64,000 nt of DNA, from positions 57,474,001 through 57,538,000 of the forward strand of contig CM114272.1 in assembly GCA_050084515.1 (NCBI GenBank), read 5' to 3'. Of the stretch, positions 34,296 through 46,765 are shown piece after piece (position 1 is the stretch's first letter; each line of letters opens with the position of its first letter). The notes under the pieces were generated by a model that was given only the letters and a program-made list of their open reading frames with translations, did not search any database and was not told where the DNA came from. This stretch comes from Blasia pusilla (Eukaryota > Marchantiophyta > Marchantiopsida > Blasiales). A program made the position numbers and the translations under genes.

Positions 34296-34500
34296 GATGT
34301 CCAATATTCTAGAATATGTAAATGCTTGCTGTTGCGTTACCCAAGCTCAGGTCCATGTGATGAGTGTCGGGGTCAGGTGGTGAAGAATCGTGAAGCCCGG
34401 TTGATGTTGAATTCTCTGGAATAAGTAAATGTCTGAGGGTGCATTACCCAAATTGAGGTCCATGCGACGAGTATTGGGCTCGGCTGATGAATTGTACATT
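34296..34500 (+). repeat. ~106-bp tandem duplication after FKBP17
   Basis: Copies at 34,296-34,401 and 34,402-34,500 share 'ttacccaa', 'gaggtccatg' and 'gagt(g/a)t(c/t)ggg' with an offset of 106. The second copy runs directly into the hairpin at 34,489. Confidence 0.7.
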
Positions 34501-34564
34501 TAGATCCCAAAACTGCCATGGAAGGACGCTCCAGAGGCGTTTTTGGGATCTAAATATACAATTC
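34489..34564. repeat. 29-bp-arm imperfect hairpin
   Basis: Arms 34489-34517 and 34536-34564 are reverse complements with three mismatches (core ATTTAGATCCCAAAA / TTTTTGGGATCTAAAT), separated by 18 bases. It may be a foldback element or a small-RNA hairpin; the arms are short for a plant miRNA precursor. Confidence 0.8.
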
Positions 34565-34584
34565 CCCAACTAGTTTTTTCATCG

Positions 34585-34830
34585 ACCGCCTTTCTGGAAT
34601 TGTGGGAAGCGCGTTTCCTTCTCTCGAAGCTTTCCAATACCCTTTCTCGAGTGTTCCGGAAGTGCCTTTCCTTCGCTTGATGGGGTTTTCCAACTCCTTT
34701 TAATGGAAAGCCTTTCTCCGGAATTGTAGGAAGCACGTTTCCGTAAATCGCTAGGTTTTCGAACTCTCCTTTCCTTCGGTGCACTGGTGGATGTGCGTCG
34801 CGTGCGGTTTCCAAAAGCCTGTCTAGCAAT
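34585..34830. repeat. Degenerate 50-70-bp repeat units
   Basis: Three loose units share 'ggaa(t/g)tg(t/c)', 'gaagc(g/a)cgtttcc' and 'ttttc(c/g)aactc'. They keep overlapping minus-strand frames open (34,500-34,968), but the protein is low-complexity and I do not consider it a gene. Confidence 0.5.
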
Positions 34831-35299
34831 CAGGCATAGCCGGTCTTGGATCTTGTAGTACCTTTCGGATAGAAGACATGTGTCTATTTGACTTATAACA
34901 GCGAAATCTTGGACATTGGCTGATCGACCAAAAGGTGTGCAGCCAGAATGAAACGGTACGTGGCACATTTGAGCATCTGATCTTCCATTTCTACTTGCAT
35001 CTCAATCCAGATCGCCAATGTGAGTGACCTAAATCAATTTATGCTGCAAATTGCACGCAATCCCGTAAGGATTCCAACTGTAAACGCGGCTATCTCAGAC
35101 GGACCTTCACATATCCTATCATGGGAATCCAGTCAAGGAGTAGTGGAACCCTGAAACTAGTGCCCTATGCGTAGAGACTGACACTCGTCATTTGTGTAGA
35201 CAGGAGAGTGTGTCTTGTTACTCATCCGGAAAGAGAAAACGTGTTACTCAGCGAATTAGAAAGAATTGAGGAGAGAGTGAGCCAGACTAGATCGAAGCG
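34831..35299. other. Intergenic, no feature seen
   Basis: No exon, RNA gene or element recognised. Confidence 0.4.
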
Positions 35300-35600
35300 T
35301 GATGGCAGATTCTAAGGTAGTATAAAAGGGACCCTTCTCTAGAGGAGTTTTTTAGAAGAGAGACGAGAGACCGCAGAAACACATTTCTTGTTTCTTGAGA
35401 GGAGAGTTCATAGTAACCGGTTTGGAGGTGTTTTGGCTAGAGACTCGAGGGAGTCCTGCTGGTGCAAACGGAGGAGTCTTGCTGTGCACGAGGGAGTGTG
35501 GAGCACTCTCATTCGTAATTGAATTGAAGTTAGTAAAGTCTCAAATGTTCCTGCTGTGGATGTAGGTAGCTCTTGATTGGAGGGAACCAAGTTACTTGCC
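35300..35600 (+). promoter_or_regulatory. TATA box and leader, promoter or LTR-like
   Basis: TATAAAAGGG at 35,320 is followed about 30 bases later by a purine-rich GAGA leader (gaagagagacgagagaccgc) and, further on, by 'gaattgaagttagtaaag'. The layout suits an LTR promoter of the Copia type or a lone RNA polymerase II promoter. I found no coding gene, partner LTR or target duplication. Confidence 0.4.
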
Positions 35601-36941
35601 CGCATCGAATCTTTTGTGATCAGTTTCTACTCAAATCTGGTTTCCAGATCCATTCGTTTCGCAACACTCTGCACATCTTCCAATTTTCTACTTGAAGAAT
35701 GTCGACTCCAGACCCTCATTTATCCAGCTCTCGGGAATGGCTGTGCTCAGCAGGAAGGAAAACTTGTTCCAACTGTGTTTCCAAGCCTCTTTCAACTCAA
35801 AGGGATTCATTTATGTCTTGTTTCCCGTTGTTTTCCACTTAGAACTATTCCCATCTGTACTTTCTCACACACCAAAGCGTATGTTCTACAAACCCGGCTC
35901 AGCAGCTCCCACCAGAAGAGGTGAGGAATGAACTCTTTCTAAATTTATCGAACACTATGTCAAGTCTCGAGAAACCACCCTTTCTTCGACTCCCATGGGT
36001 CGGTTTTTCTTTGTCTATAATGTTGCGTTAGGCACACACGAGACAGGTGGGTATTCATTGAATCGACTACTAGGGAAACTAACTAATTACTGAGCCTCAG
36101 TATTGCAGGGCACACATAGCTTCAGACGAAAACGACCGGTGACAGAAAACAGGGAAAGGATTAGACAGAAAACATAGACGAAAAGCAGAAATGGGGAATA
36201 TTCTATGACAGAAAACAGGAAAGGAAAGCAGAGGAGTAGTTTCATAATTCATAGAACAGAAATCCAAGAGCTGCATAGCGACTAGAGTCTTTTTATCTTA
36301 CAGATTTCAGACCATCACTTCACATGATGTTTCACAAAACAAGATTCCAAGCAAAGAAAAAAGCCATTTCATATCGTCACGAACACAATTGAAAGAGCGT
36401 CAGGTTCAGTCTTTTCATTCTAACGTTCATACTGCGTGGAGTCAGATGTTCAACTCGGTAAATCAGAGACTAATTGCATTCGGATATCCTGAGCTCGCAT
36501 TCAAACAGATTTTTGTAATTAGAGCAATAGAGGAGAACGGGACTTGTGCGCAGCTTTATCACAATTACAGATTCACCCCCGACTCTGAGCGCAGAGCGAT
36601 CGACCAATTCGTAGCTCCAGTTAGAACACCAAACCTAGGCCCATTCATCCTGCCAACGATTCAGCGGATCGGGAGTAGGAATTGCACGCACCTGAGTGAA
36701 TATTAGATTCGAAACGCACCACACCATGAAAATATCTGAACACCATCTTCGTCGCATCGATCAGCGACTCAATTTGGCCTGTCACATCTCGTTCCTTGTT
36801 CATTCTGCGCCTCTCCGGTCCCGGTGCAAGCGATGAAAAGTGCGTTCTTATCCACCACCGCAAATATGAACCTCTGAACAAAGCTCCGCACGTTTCCAAG
36901 CTCACTTACAGTTATGGCAGGTCTCCTTTTCAACACCTAGT
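35601..36941. other. Intergenic, no supported gene
   Basis: Open frames of 80-115 codons occur on both strands (35,577-35,931 plus, 36,389-36,706 plus, 36,645-36,905 minus). None shows family motifs, and the plus and minus frames overlap, so they are probably chance. 'acagaaaacaggaaagga' occurs in two neighbouring copies at 36,140-36,220. Confidence 0.4.
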
Positions 36942-37110
36942 ATGTTAGCGAGAGAGGATACCAAGTGGAGGTCCGATTCACATCGCCCGCGCTTTATCGG
37001 TTGTCTTGAGAAGGATCAACGCTTACTGTGTTGGCGAATGAGGATACAGAGGTGGAGGTCCAATTTTCATATCATTCGCGTGCTACCGGCCATCTGGAAA
37101 GCTTGACATC
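36942..37110 (+). repeat. ~85-bp tandem duplication upstream of DNAAF1
   Basis: 'gttagcgagagaggatacca' (36,943) and 'gttggcgaatgaggatacag' (37,030) begin two copies that share 'gtggaggtcc(g/a)att' and 'tcgc(c/g)(c/t)g(c/t)gct'. They lie 200 bases before the DNAAF1 start and could duplicate promoter elements. Confidence 0.6.
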
Positions 37111-37316
37111 CAATTCAAGCATTTCAGTTGGTTACTTGCTTTTCATTTCTTCTTCGTCTTCTCGACGTGTTCAGATCCATGAGAATTGTTACAGCAGGTT
37201 TCCAAGTCGACCTTCCATCGCTCGACTCGCCAAGCTCATCCGGGTGGTGAGGTGCGCGATCTACAATCTTTCTCTTGGAAGAGAAGCACAGCACGGCACG
37301 GCACGGCCGAAAGAGG

Positions 37317-40300
37317 ATGGCGACACAGATGACCAAATTGTGGCTGGTGCAGCATTGTAGGGAGAGAGGACTGTATCAAACCCCATACCTGAACGATCGA
37401 CTGTATCTTCAATGTCAGGGATTCTCCGACCTCCAAAATCTGGAAGAATATACGGTTGGTTCCAATCTTTTACCTTGACGATGTTTGTGCCATTATTGTA
37501 TATCCATACGCAAGCAAACACAGATTGCATGGCCTCTCCTCGAGAAATTTTCTTTGCACCGCTCTCGAAAGAGGAGTTCCAAACCATTTCGTTCCAATTT
37601 TCGGCTCCTGGATTAGACAAACATCACACGCTTGCTTTGAGGATGCAGGGCGTTAAAATGTTGTACCTGGAGGAAAATTGCCTTACAAGCCTTACTGGAC
37701 TACAGCCATTGAAGCAATTGCAATGCTTGTGAGTAGCATCATCAGGATAGCGAGATCTTACATCTAAAAGACGTCTATGGCCTGACCAACGATCATTCTA
37801 GCAAGAGCTACATTTTTGTCTTCGATATGTTGATATGCTAACACGACCACACCCTGACAATCTATAGAAATGGACCTCAATCTGAATTCTCTGAATTCTC
37901 CTTTGCTGCTCGCTATGTCTCAAGGGAGTAAAGTGATGGATTCAGGGCCCTAATCCGTAAATCGTACCAACCATCCTGACAAAATAACGAGGTGGAACAA
38001 TGGGCTCAGGTACCTTCGAAGGAATCTTATCAAATCCATCGATCACTTAGAAGAACTCCGATGCCTCGACACTCTTGATATCAGGTATTGTACTCAGCAG
38101 AAACCAACAGCGAAGAGCCTCTCGCAGATTCGGTAGGTAGTTGTCTTAACTCTGAGAAACACTTGCTTTGTTCTAGATATATGGAGTAATCTTCTTGCGT
38201 TAGGACGTCTTGCCCAAGTGGTTTCCGTTATCCGACTGGCACTCAGAAATGAAGTGATGTTTGTTTCATTCAATGAGTGGCTATTCGGTTAAAGAAACGC
38301 ACACCAAATGAAGTAACCCTCCTCTTTACATAGAATCAACGATTAAGCAGATTGAATTCTGCGAAGAGCATCCTCCTCTTTACACATTCTAAAACAGAAA
38401 TCAACTTACTTGACCATCTGCTCTACTCATCGCTGTCGCAGTGGTTTTCTAAGTGCACCCTTTGGAACGGCATTGCATCCAAAGGGAAGTCCTCGAGTTC
38501 CAGCAGGGTTGTCTCCTGGCTTCTCAAGTGGCTACTGGTGTGTGCAGTCACAACTACCTTACGAGGCTGGAGAATTTATCGATGTGCAACACGCTGAGAG
38601 TTCTAGTAGTCTCCCATAACCAGTTGGAATCTACCGAATCCATCACACATCTGTTCGAGTGTCCTTCAATAATGTGCGTAGCGGCAGACTTAGTTTATCA
38701 TCCTTCGTCCACCTACTTCAGCATCGATTTTGTTCAGGTTAATTTCCGTAGTTTTTGTCGTCTAAAGCTACTCTGTTTGGACCAAGTGATTTACAATGCG
38801 AGACAGTATTCCCTGTCTGCAGGATTTTGGATCTGTCGCACAACAAACTTCAAGATGGGGACGCAGTTTTAGGGGTTCTTTCAAAGCTGCCACAACTCGC
38901 CGTTCTCTACTTATCAGGAAACCCTTGTGTGTCTCAAACATCGCACTATCGTAAGGTGAGCGAAAATTACTGCCAAGTCTCTATATTTCTCATTATCTTT
39001 CAGCTGACAGTAATTGTACAAAAGGACTTTCAGATAGAAGTGAGACTCTGCCTTCGGTCTGCAGAAATTCATAGGGCAACTGACCAAACTGAGTCATTTG
39101 GATGAAAGACCAGTCTTTTGGGATGAGCGCCAGTATGCTGAAGCCTGGTAGGTGAACTTTCACTTGTGGCGGTTTAATGCTCCTTCTATCTAGCTCTGTA
39201 TGAGGTCGGACTTCTTTTGTTTACTTTCACGTCAGGCTGGTGATTGTCCCATATTAGTCCAAAAACTGGAAATTTAAGCGAACTCATTATCCAAAACGTT
39301 AACCATGCTTGAGGTTGAACCCAAAAAAGCTCTACTGTTACTGATATTTAAGGCACCCTCCTGTGGCTCTTCGGAAGATCTCACCTTCATAAATTATTTA
39401 GATGGGAACCAAAGGAATTTGGATTTGGATCAAGACATAATCAAGAGCCCCAAAGTCATGCATTACAGGTTAAGAGGTGGTCTCGAGGAAGAAAGGGCGG
39501 AGAGAGACAGAGTACGTGAGCAGCGAGATCAAGAAGAAAGAAGACAATTTGAAGGTAGACTCCCATTTCCAGAGAAATGAGTTTTCATGAGGCACTTCTG
39601 AACCAAGCAATGCAAACTAAATCTTATCAAGACATCAGAATTAGTGAATTGGCTTGTTATTTACCCAGTTAAAACATCTGCAAAAATAAAAACAAACCAA
39701 CCAGAACCACTGTCATGAGACAGCTATGCGCCAAATGAGGGATCAGAACATGGAACAGCGCCAGAACTTGCTCCCCTTGCCAATGCTTCAATTTGACCAG
39801 TCCGAGCTTGGACAAGATGTGGAACGGCTTTACTCACCCGATGACATTCATCAGGAACCGATTGTAGAGACTGGTAACCAGGCACTGCACGAGTTCTCTC
39901 CACTCCAGGATGAACCTGGGCTTAAGGAAGAGGGAGAACGAAGCCTTTTTCACACCATAGAATATCAAATCCACCATAATACAAATACAGTAGAACAGAT
40001 GCAAACCTCCTGTGAAAACAAGCTTCCAGAGCGCTTCAAAGAAACCACCAATGAACTTAATGAGTACCCTGAAACCAGTCCGTTCCAAACTGAAGTAACT
40101 GGAATTGCCATAGTGCCCCCCTCCCAGGAGAAGGTTGTGCAGCAGTTTGAAGATGGTATGGCACCACTTAGCTCACAGCTAAGGAGTGATCATCCACCAG
40201 CTGCAGAGTCTAGAGTTGAGGCACTGCCAACCTGCTTGCGAGAGGAGGGTGTAAATAACATTAAAACGGAGAAGGAAACATTCCAATCAGATGATGAGTA

Positions 40301-40556
40301 CAACCTAGGAAGCATTGAGGAAGTTAGATCCAAAGCAGAGCCAACCTGCCAAATCAATGAGATTACACACGACCATATTACTTCAGACACAGAATATAAA
40401 CGAGGTGAACTGAGTGAAGTAGATGAAGTGCGCCCCACTCCAGGACCATCTATGTTTGGGGAAGAGATCCAATCAATCTGCTTACCTGAATGGACTGGAC
40501 CTGAAAAGACAGAAAGACTCTTCACACAATCTGAAGGGTATCAACACCAACCCTGA
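37317..40556 (+). CDS. DNAAF1: Dynein axonemal assembly factor 1 (LRR protein)
   Basis: DNAAF1 (LRRC50, Chlamydomonas ODA7) is a cytoplasmic leucine-rich-repeat factor that preassembles outer dynein arms before they enter the cilium. Eight exons (37317-37454, 37649-37728, 38010-38084, 38548-38673, 38823-38955, 39065-39147, 39469-39554, 39724-40556) join with GT/AG borders and matching phases into 517 residues. The family hallmarks are in order: MTKLWLVQHCRERGLYQTPY, YLQCQGFSDLQNLEEYT, then LRRs (LYLEENCLTSLTGLQPL, SIDHLEELRCLDTLDIS, LVVSHNQLEST, ILDLSHNKLQDGD, LAVLYLSGNPCV). The LRR-cap LSHLDERPVFWDERQYAEAW comes next and then an Arg/Glu coiled coil (~245-275). The last ~275 residues are acidic and disordered, as in other family members. 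A motile-cilium gene in a plant points to flagellated sperm. Confidence 0.95.
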
Positions 40557-40669
40557 AGCACAACTGTAAGTCACTGCAATTACACCATACACGCTCCTCA
40601 AACATATGCCAACCATTGCTCCAGTCTGTCAGAGACATGGAGATGATTCTGTTCCACTATCACAAATGA

Positions 40670-40675
40670 AATAAA
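40670..40675 (+). terminator. DNAAF1 polyadenylation signal AATAAA
   Basis: AATAAA 114 bases after the DNAAF1 stop codon. Confidence 0.6.
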
Positions 40676-41366
40676 GTGTCTTCCAAGTGAAGCTAACCGT
40701 CAAAGAAAACTCCATTCTAGGTGTGTGGAACTAGAATAGTTGTTATAAACAGTATGACATGACCATCCCCAAGTAATCTTTGGCCAAATCTTATGATTCC
40801 ACATTTAACCCAGTTGTATAACTAGAGTCCCACACACACACCCTAATACAAAGCCTCCCCGATGGGAAAACAGTTCTAACATAGCCACATTCAAGATAGT
40901 CTAGAAACTGCATGATTGGATACGAACAGGGAAGAGTTTAATCACTGTCGCAATGCTGGCAAGCTGCTGATTAGCCAAAAAGAGGGTACAGGTACAAAGA
41001 AGAATCATTGAACTTCCCATGTGAGACGAAACAGACAGCCAATCACAAGATTGAAGCAGACTTCCACTAGTGTCCTCAGATTCACGATCATCCCTCACAA
41101 TGCGGCAAAAAGACTTGTTAACGTTCATTGCATACTCATTCCCAAGGTAGAAGTCGAAACATCTCGCATGGGCCATTTCAGTAGCTGTTTACTTACACAA
41201 AACTCCAGACTGCACACTTCCAATTGCCCTATTGTCTCATCTTTGGCAACTCAGGGTAAAAGCACAACGCCCGGGCACGAAACTCACTAACACCCAAAAC
41301 TGAAATGCCCCACCTCTACATGTACAGCCATCCTATGCCTAGTGACTGCGAGCAGAAAAAATGGAA

Positions 41367-41372
41367 TTTATT
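41367..41372 (-). terminator. Prohibitin polyadenylation signal AATAAA
   Basis: TTTATT on the plus strand, i.e. AATAAA for the minus-strand gene, about 100 bases after its stop codon. Confidence 0.6.
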
Positions 41373-41474
41373 GCCATCAATGCATCATTCATGTTTCAAG
41401 CCCAGAGATCATACATTGATCAAAAATGAGTCTTAAGGCTAATGAGAGCTTGAAGCCGCCACCATGTGTCCCAC

Positions 41475-44333
41475 CTATTGGTTGTTAGCAAATGATGGGT
41501 TGATTCCCAGTAACATATTGTTTCCAGAGGGCAAGTAAACCACGTTGCGGCTCTTGGAAAGAGTGGAAGCAATTTCTCTTGATGCCTCAATTCGCCGGAG
41601 CTCTATGATTCCAGTACCAGCAGATAACGTGGCATCAGATATCTGTGGAATATTAGTCAAGGAAACTTTTCTCACTACTTCAATACACTGTCAAACAACA
41701 TTCCTGCAGACCAGACATAATAAAGCAATGAGAAATTAACTTGATACTTGACAGGAAGAGGCTCCAGGGCATCTAACTATTGCCCTGGATATGAAGATAT
41801 GAAGGTAGACAAGGAGGGATCTATACCTTTGATTTTAAGCCTCACATGTTCTCACATGTTCTTGGAATCCACCAATCCCCCTTGACTCTTACTGATCACA
41901 AAAGTAAAACAGGTCTACCTAACAAGTTCTCTTGACAATCACCACAAAATCCCCTATACTCTTATTATGATAGTGGTGTTTTCTACATCATCATTTAAAC
42001 ATTAATCAATATGACAATAATGACAGACTCAAGTCTCTTTGGAGACGAAAGAAGATTGTGCTAATTGAATTCACAATTAGCTGTGGACCAGTTGGCATGG
42101 ATACAAGCTTAGCAGCTTCACTCTCTCCCTCAGCTCTGATGATGGCTGCTCTCCTTTCCTGTTCTGCTTTGGCCACTACGAACTTTGAGCGCTCAGCCTC
42201 CTGTTGGGCTGCAGGAAAGAAAAAACCAAACTGAAAAGTCAGGTAACAGATGATACATTAGGGCGATTATGAGATAAGGAAAAGAGACACCCTTCCATTA
42301 TTTCTAGCCATCCTCTAAACGGGCTCCCCTGTCCTAAAACTCTCTGATATTCTCCAATAGCACCGGAGCACAGAGACTATGGTCATGATAAGTATTTGGC
42401 CATACCAACTTGCTTTTGCTCCACAGCTCGTGAAAACTCTGTTCCGTACGAAAGGTGCGTCTGCAGGAAATCCCAGTGATACCCAATGTTAATGTAGTTC
42501 ATACAAAAGGCAATATGACCGCAAGGGAGATGAATGGCTTCACTCCCAACAGTCACCAACTTACATGATGAGATTCTTTCAGAGGTGACAGATTTATGCT
42601 GCTTCAATACTGCAAAGATGCTCACATAATTACTGCATGGTGTAAGGTGTTTTAACTTACGATGGCCACATCATCCAAGAGAAGATTGAAGTCTTTAGCT
42701 CTCTTCACGAGTGCCTCTCTTACCAGCGCAGACACCTGCAACATGTATCTCAGTAAGGTCACCATTCCACAAAATTCACATACTCTCAGACAGCAATCTC
42801 CAATCTTCAGATCATGAAATCTCTGAATCAATGATTCTTTTGATTTTTCTCACAAGGACCATCCAAGGGTGACTCATAATACAACTGCATGCAGCTGGCA
42901 TCAATAAGAGGCGGGATCATCATCACCACAATCCCAACTCACTGCCATCAACAATTGACAGATATGAAAGAAAAACTGGGAAACAACATTGTGCACTATC
43001 GGCAACTCAACTTAATGTAAGGAAGAAAAGGGAAGCAGAGAGCTCACATAGGGTCTCTCAGTCAAAAGCTGATCAGCATTGAATTGTGCCTGCAAGAGTG
43101 GGGAAGAACCTTCCTTGTCAACTTGAGAGCAATTTACAAATGTGCCATAATAAGTTGCTTGATTAGAGCCTTCTCTTTGAGCAATGAACTCATTTGGATT
43201 ATAATCCATCTGGGATAGAATTTTGTTTACAGAGCTACTGCTGGTCTAGTCCTTCCCATGAAACGGGAGCAACTACAACAGGCCTTCAAAAAGATGTCCC
43301 AATTTCCATATGACGCTGGAACGACACGCCTAGGAAATCAGAAATCAAATTCATGCCTACACAGTGGAATTACTCTGAGAGTTTGACAGCGGACTTACCA
43401 CTACAGCTTTCAATACTTCATTTCCAATAGAAGGCAGAACTCGTTCATCGTAATCAACACCCAAAGTCTTGAAGATATAGGGCAACTTCTCCACATCTGG
43501 CTTGGATAAAACTCGGAGGCTCAAGTTCACCATTTGCAAATCTGATCTCATAGAGCAGAGGACAATTCATTAACATGCGGCAGAGGGTGATTTAGCCAGA
43601 GAAAAAGGAATAAAAATCCATCTGTCCCTTGCTCCATTCTCGCGATGTTAAATTTCCAATCGCAGCGAGACAAGAGAAACCATTCACCACCCGACAACCA
43701 ACAGACCGAAGTGAGAACGCTAACCTTTAGTTCCGGTAACCGACGTGATCACACGAGGTCGAGTTCTAATGTCAAATATGAAGGGTCTTTGAAGCCATGG
43801 AATTAGGAAGTGAGTGCCTTCTCCAGCTGTTTCCTCTAATACTCCCCGAAATCTATCAAAGAGCACTGCTTGTTCCCCTCCATCAACTGCAAGACAGAGA
43901 TCCACACTCAGAACGATCGGTAAGAACCAATTCAACCCTGACCCTAAACCCTTAAACCTTCTAGTGGGTCATTAGGTCACTACCATGCGCAATTCTATCT
44001 TTTTCGCCCTTCACTCAAGGCGTCTTCGTACTTATTCGCTACTGCCTCTCCTATAGCGGTGGCCAACCCATTCTCTTACCCGCTGCGAAACGTAGAACCA
44101 CTGACCAATTCCGCCGTGGCTCAAAAGAAACCGTAGTGCCAAATAATCGAGTGATTCCTCATACGCCTGCATCAGCTAACACGTCACACAATCCCAAAAG
44201 CAGCAAACGAAAACGAAAAATCAATTCAGGCATGAAAAATACCCGTATACAAGGAAGCATTGGCGAGGCTCCCTGCCAATCCTAGAACCACGGACAAGCG
44301 GGCAATATTGTTCAACACCTTAGGAGCACTCAT
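41475..44333 (-). CDS. PHB3: Prohibitin, mitochondrial inner membrane
   Basis: Prohibitins build ring complexes in the mitochondrial inner membrane that scaffold respiratory and proteolytic complexes and support cristae. Eight minus-strand exons (44333-44243, 43886-43725, 43541-43399, 43089-43048, 42735-42661, 42460-42406, 42208-42105, 41642-41475) give 279 residues with consistent phases (Arabidopsis PHB3/4: ~278). Residues ~8-28 are a hydrophobic membrane anchor ([20 protein letters not shown]). The PHB/SPFH domain follows ([47 protein letters not shown]). A coiled coil comes next ([20 protein letters not shown]), then the conserved [20 protein letters not shown] and [12 protein letters not shown]. 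It resembles plant PHB3/PHB4 (type I) rather than the PHB1/2/6 group; exact paralogue naming is uncertain. Confidence 0.95.
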
Positions 44334-46068
44334 CTTCACAGCTTCGAATTCGAATCGTCCTCCCCACCAGACCGATCCCCGTCCACCTCCGGCTTACCGA
44401 CGGCCTTCTAGATCGATGCACAGCCACGAATTCAAGGCGATTACAAGTACAAAACGATACTGCCAGTTTCCCCTACCGACCCGATTCATTCAATTGGGTG
44501 GAATGATGACCGACAGATCCACGACGCAAAATCACAGCGCAGGCAAAGAAGCCTGAAATGTACTGGGCAATTCAGGTTTAGGGTTTGTGGCGCCAGTAAC
44601 ACTCACCGGCAACAGCCCGTTTGCATACATGCATAACGCTCCCACCCGGTGACAATTTGTGAGCTAATAACGAATATCCAGTTTTCCACCTAATGTTCCG
44701 ACCTAATCTATGGCATTTTTTATTTGGAACGAAAGTTTTGTCATTAGGGATGAACTCATGCGGTGAGTACCAAACCCGGTTTATTCACAATATCAGAAAT
44801 CATGCAAGAATTTTATACTATTACTTGGAGAATTCACCAAGTATCTTTTGAATCGTGGCATGGGTCGGGATAGGAAGAAGGGGGCATTTGATATCATGGA
44901 ATGGATAGTGCATCGCACACTCCCCTCACGCGGCCTAACTAGTAGCCTTTGAGAGGGGAGGGAGAGATTAGTTATTGATCTAGTGTGAAGACATATGGAT
45001 AGGTTAGATGATGAGAAAAAGAAATTGGGAATATATGTAGGGGTTGTCATAAGTCCATGGACATGGACATGTCTGGAACACGAACTTTATCCACATGTAA
45101 ACTTGTAAGTGGTGTGACACGAAAATTCGGGATAAGGGGGGAAGCTCCCATCCGTGAGCCTGCCCCATTTCTAGAGCAAGAGCAAATACGGGCCCGAACC
45201 TCCATGGGAATATCCCCGTTTGACACGATGATTCTAAAAATTGCCCCAAAGTGGGCTTCCATCAGAGATGATTGAATAGAGGTAACTAATGAGAAAAAAG
45301 TGGGGAGAACGACTGTGGCCTCAACTAGAAGGGAATCTCTACATGCTACGAGGGAAGATTGTAGTGGGAAAAGGCCATCGTTAACTTGGGACACGTATTG
45401 TAGAATGAGTGGTCTATCCCTAACCATAAATCTAGAGCAAACAAGGGGCGCTACAATGGCCCAATCCCCCAAAAAGTCGAAGGCGCCACTAATTATGCTG
45501 GGAGAATACCTACTCCACCAAAGACAATTGGTCAAGAAGCCCGTTTAAAAGCTAGCTCCCCCAGGGGACATTTAAGTACTTGGCATATGCTAATGTTACA
45601 TGAAGAAAATGTTTCAAGGACATTACAATCATTTTAAACCATTCTATAGAAGGACTTGTCCATGTGGGCCCCACCTTTCCCTTCTTTCTCTTTCTCCCCA
45701 CTTGCTTACATGTTCCATACTTTCTAGTCTCCTCCTTCCTCCCCCTTTATTGCCCCACTCGCCCTTGTCCTACCTTCCATCATGAACTATAAATATGTTC
45801 CCCACCTCTTGCAATCCATGTCCAGCCTATGGATGGATTTTTCCATTCTTATGCAACCATTATCACTTACCTACACCACAATGATGTTATTCCGACAGGG
45901 CCTCCCCCAACCATTGGTGTTTCGTTTGACACATTCTGAGTGTCGTTGAAATTGGATCCACTTGCTGAGCATTTAGAAAATTTTCCAGTGAGGGGATTGC
46001 CACTCACAATGTTATGCACGACATTATGTTCAATATTACTCATGAGAGTGGCTTTTACATGTAGAGAG
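44334..46068. other. Prohibitin promoter side; decayed intergenic DNA
   Basis: The first ~300 bases are GC-richer and should contain the prohibitin promoter. Between 45,004 and 45,548 both strands stay open for long stretches (162 codons on minus; two plus frames separated by one stop) without any motif I know. A TATAAATA box at 45,789 followed by 'cccacctcttgcaatcc' looks LTR-like. Confidence 0.4.
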
Positions 46069-46236
46069 TGTCGTGCGCACATACATCGCTATGGTCGTCA
46101 CCGAACATACACACAAACATACACGATCCCATGCTAACTCATGGTATCCAAACAACGAGACAGGAAGTACCAAAATATATCCAATTAACTCAATGAAATT
46201 TCTCTCAACATCTCACACCAAGCTCTCCATGGTGTG

Positions 46237-46327
<91 letters not shown>

Positions 46328-46763
46328 AACCCACTCGCCTAATGAGAGGCTTGGGTTACACACACAAGGCAAGGAGGACCATAGCTCTGCCATCTCATGC
46401 CAAGAGGTTCAACGAAGAGAGAATGAGCTCTCAAGCTCTCTCTCGTGGCGGTATATCCCCTTCCCTCTCCCAAACCCTCTCCACGGTAACCTATGCTCAC
46501 ACGTCACCTCCTTGGCTCTTGACCTAATCTAGCAAGTCAAGGGCCATTTCCCAAAGTGGAAAATCAACTATATCCTAAATGCTAACTTACCCTAAATAGT
46601 AAGTTCCTCAATATGGCTCCAAATAAGCCAAAACGAAGGGAAAACCTGCTCTCGCAAGTTAACCGTGGCCTCAGTAGGTCATCCTCGACCTCCCGAGGTT
46701 GTCCTTCAGTATCTCTGACAGCGCGCTACTAGATCTCATAGATTCATCCTAAAAGATGTGACA
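46069..46763. mobile_element. LTR of the TGTC...GACA family, 695 bp
   Basis: Starts TGTCGTGCGC and ends GATGTGACA, with TGTC/GACA termini. It matches the reverse complement of 52,214-52,853 over its whole length (e.g. 'gcttgggttacac', 'cacctccttggctcttgacc', 'agtaagttcctcaatatggc'). No matching 5-bp duplication flanks it; a second, partial copy begins two bases downstream. The transcriptional sense is not known. Confidence 0.85.
46239..46323. repeat. (CT)n microsatellite, 85 bp, inside the LTR
   Basis: Uninterrupted CT repeats. At the same place the sister LTR at 52.2 kb has only a short CT run (gagagagagtgcat on the plus strand there), so this tract expanded from an LTR-internal seed. Confidence 0.95.
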
Positions 46764-46765
46764 GT

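Larger units (their letters stand above)
40557..41474. other. Convergent 3' intergenic region
   Basis: Separates DNAAF1 (+) and prohibitin (-). It contains polyadenylation hexamers for both and no additional gene. Confidence 0.6.

Noticed and set aside
39834-40525. Minus-strand frames opposite the last DNAAF1 exon
   Set aside because: They are shadows of a real coding exon.
45004-45548. 162-codon minus frame and two plus frames
   Set aside because: Both strands are equally open and no family or splice pattern is recognisable, so I left it as intergenic.
46234-46527. 97-codon plus frame starting with a Ser-Leu run
   Set aside because: It is the LTR and its CT tract; no codon bias or family resemblance.
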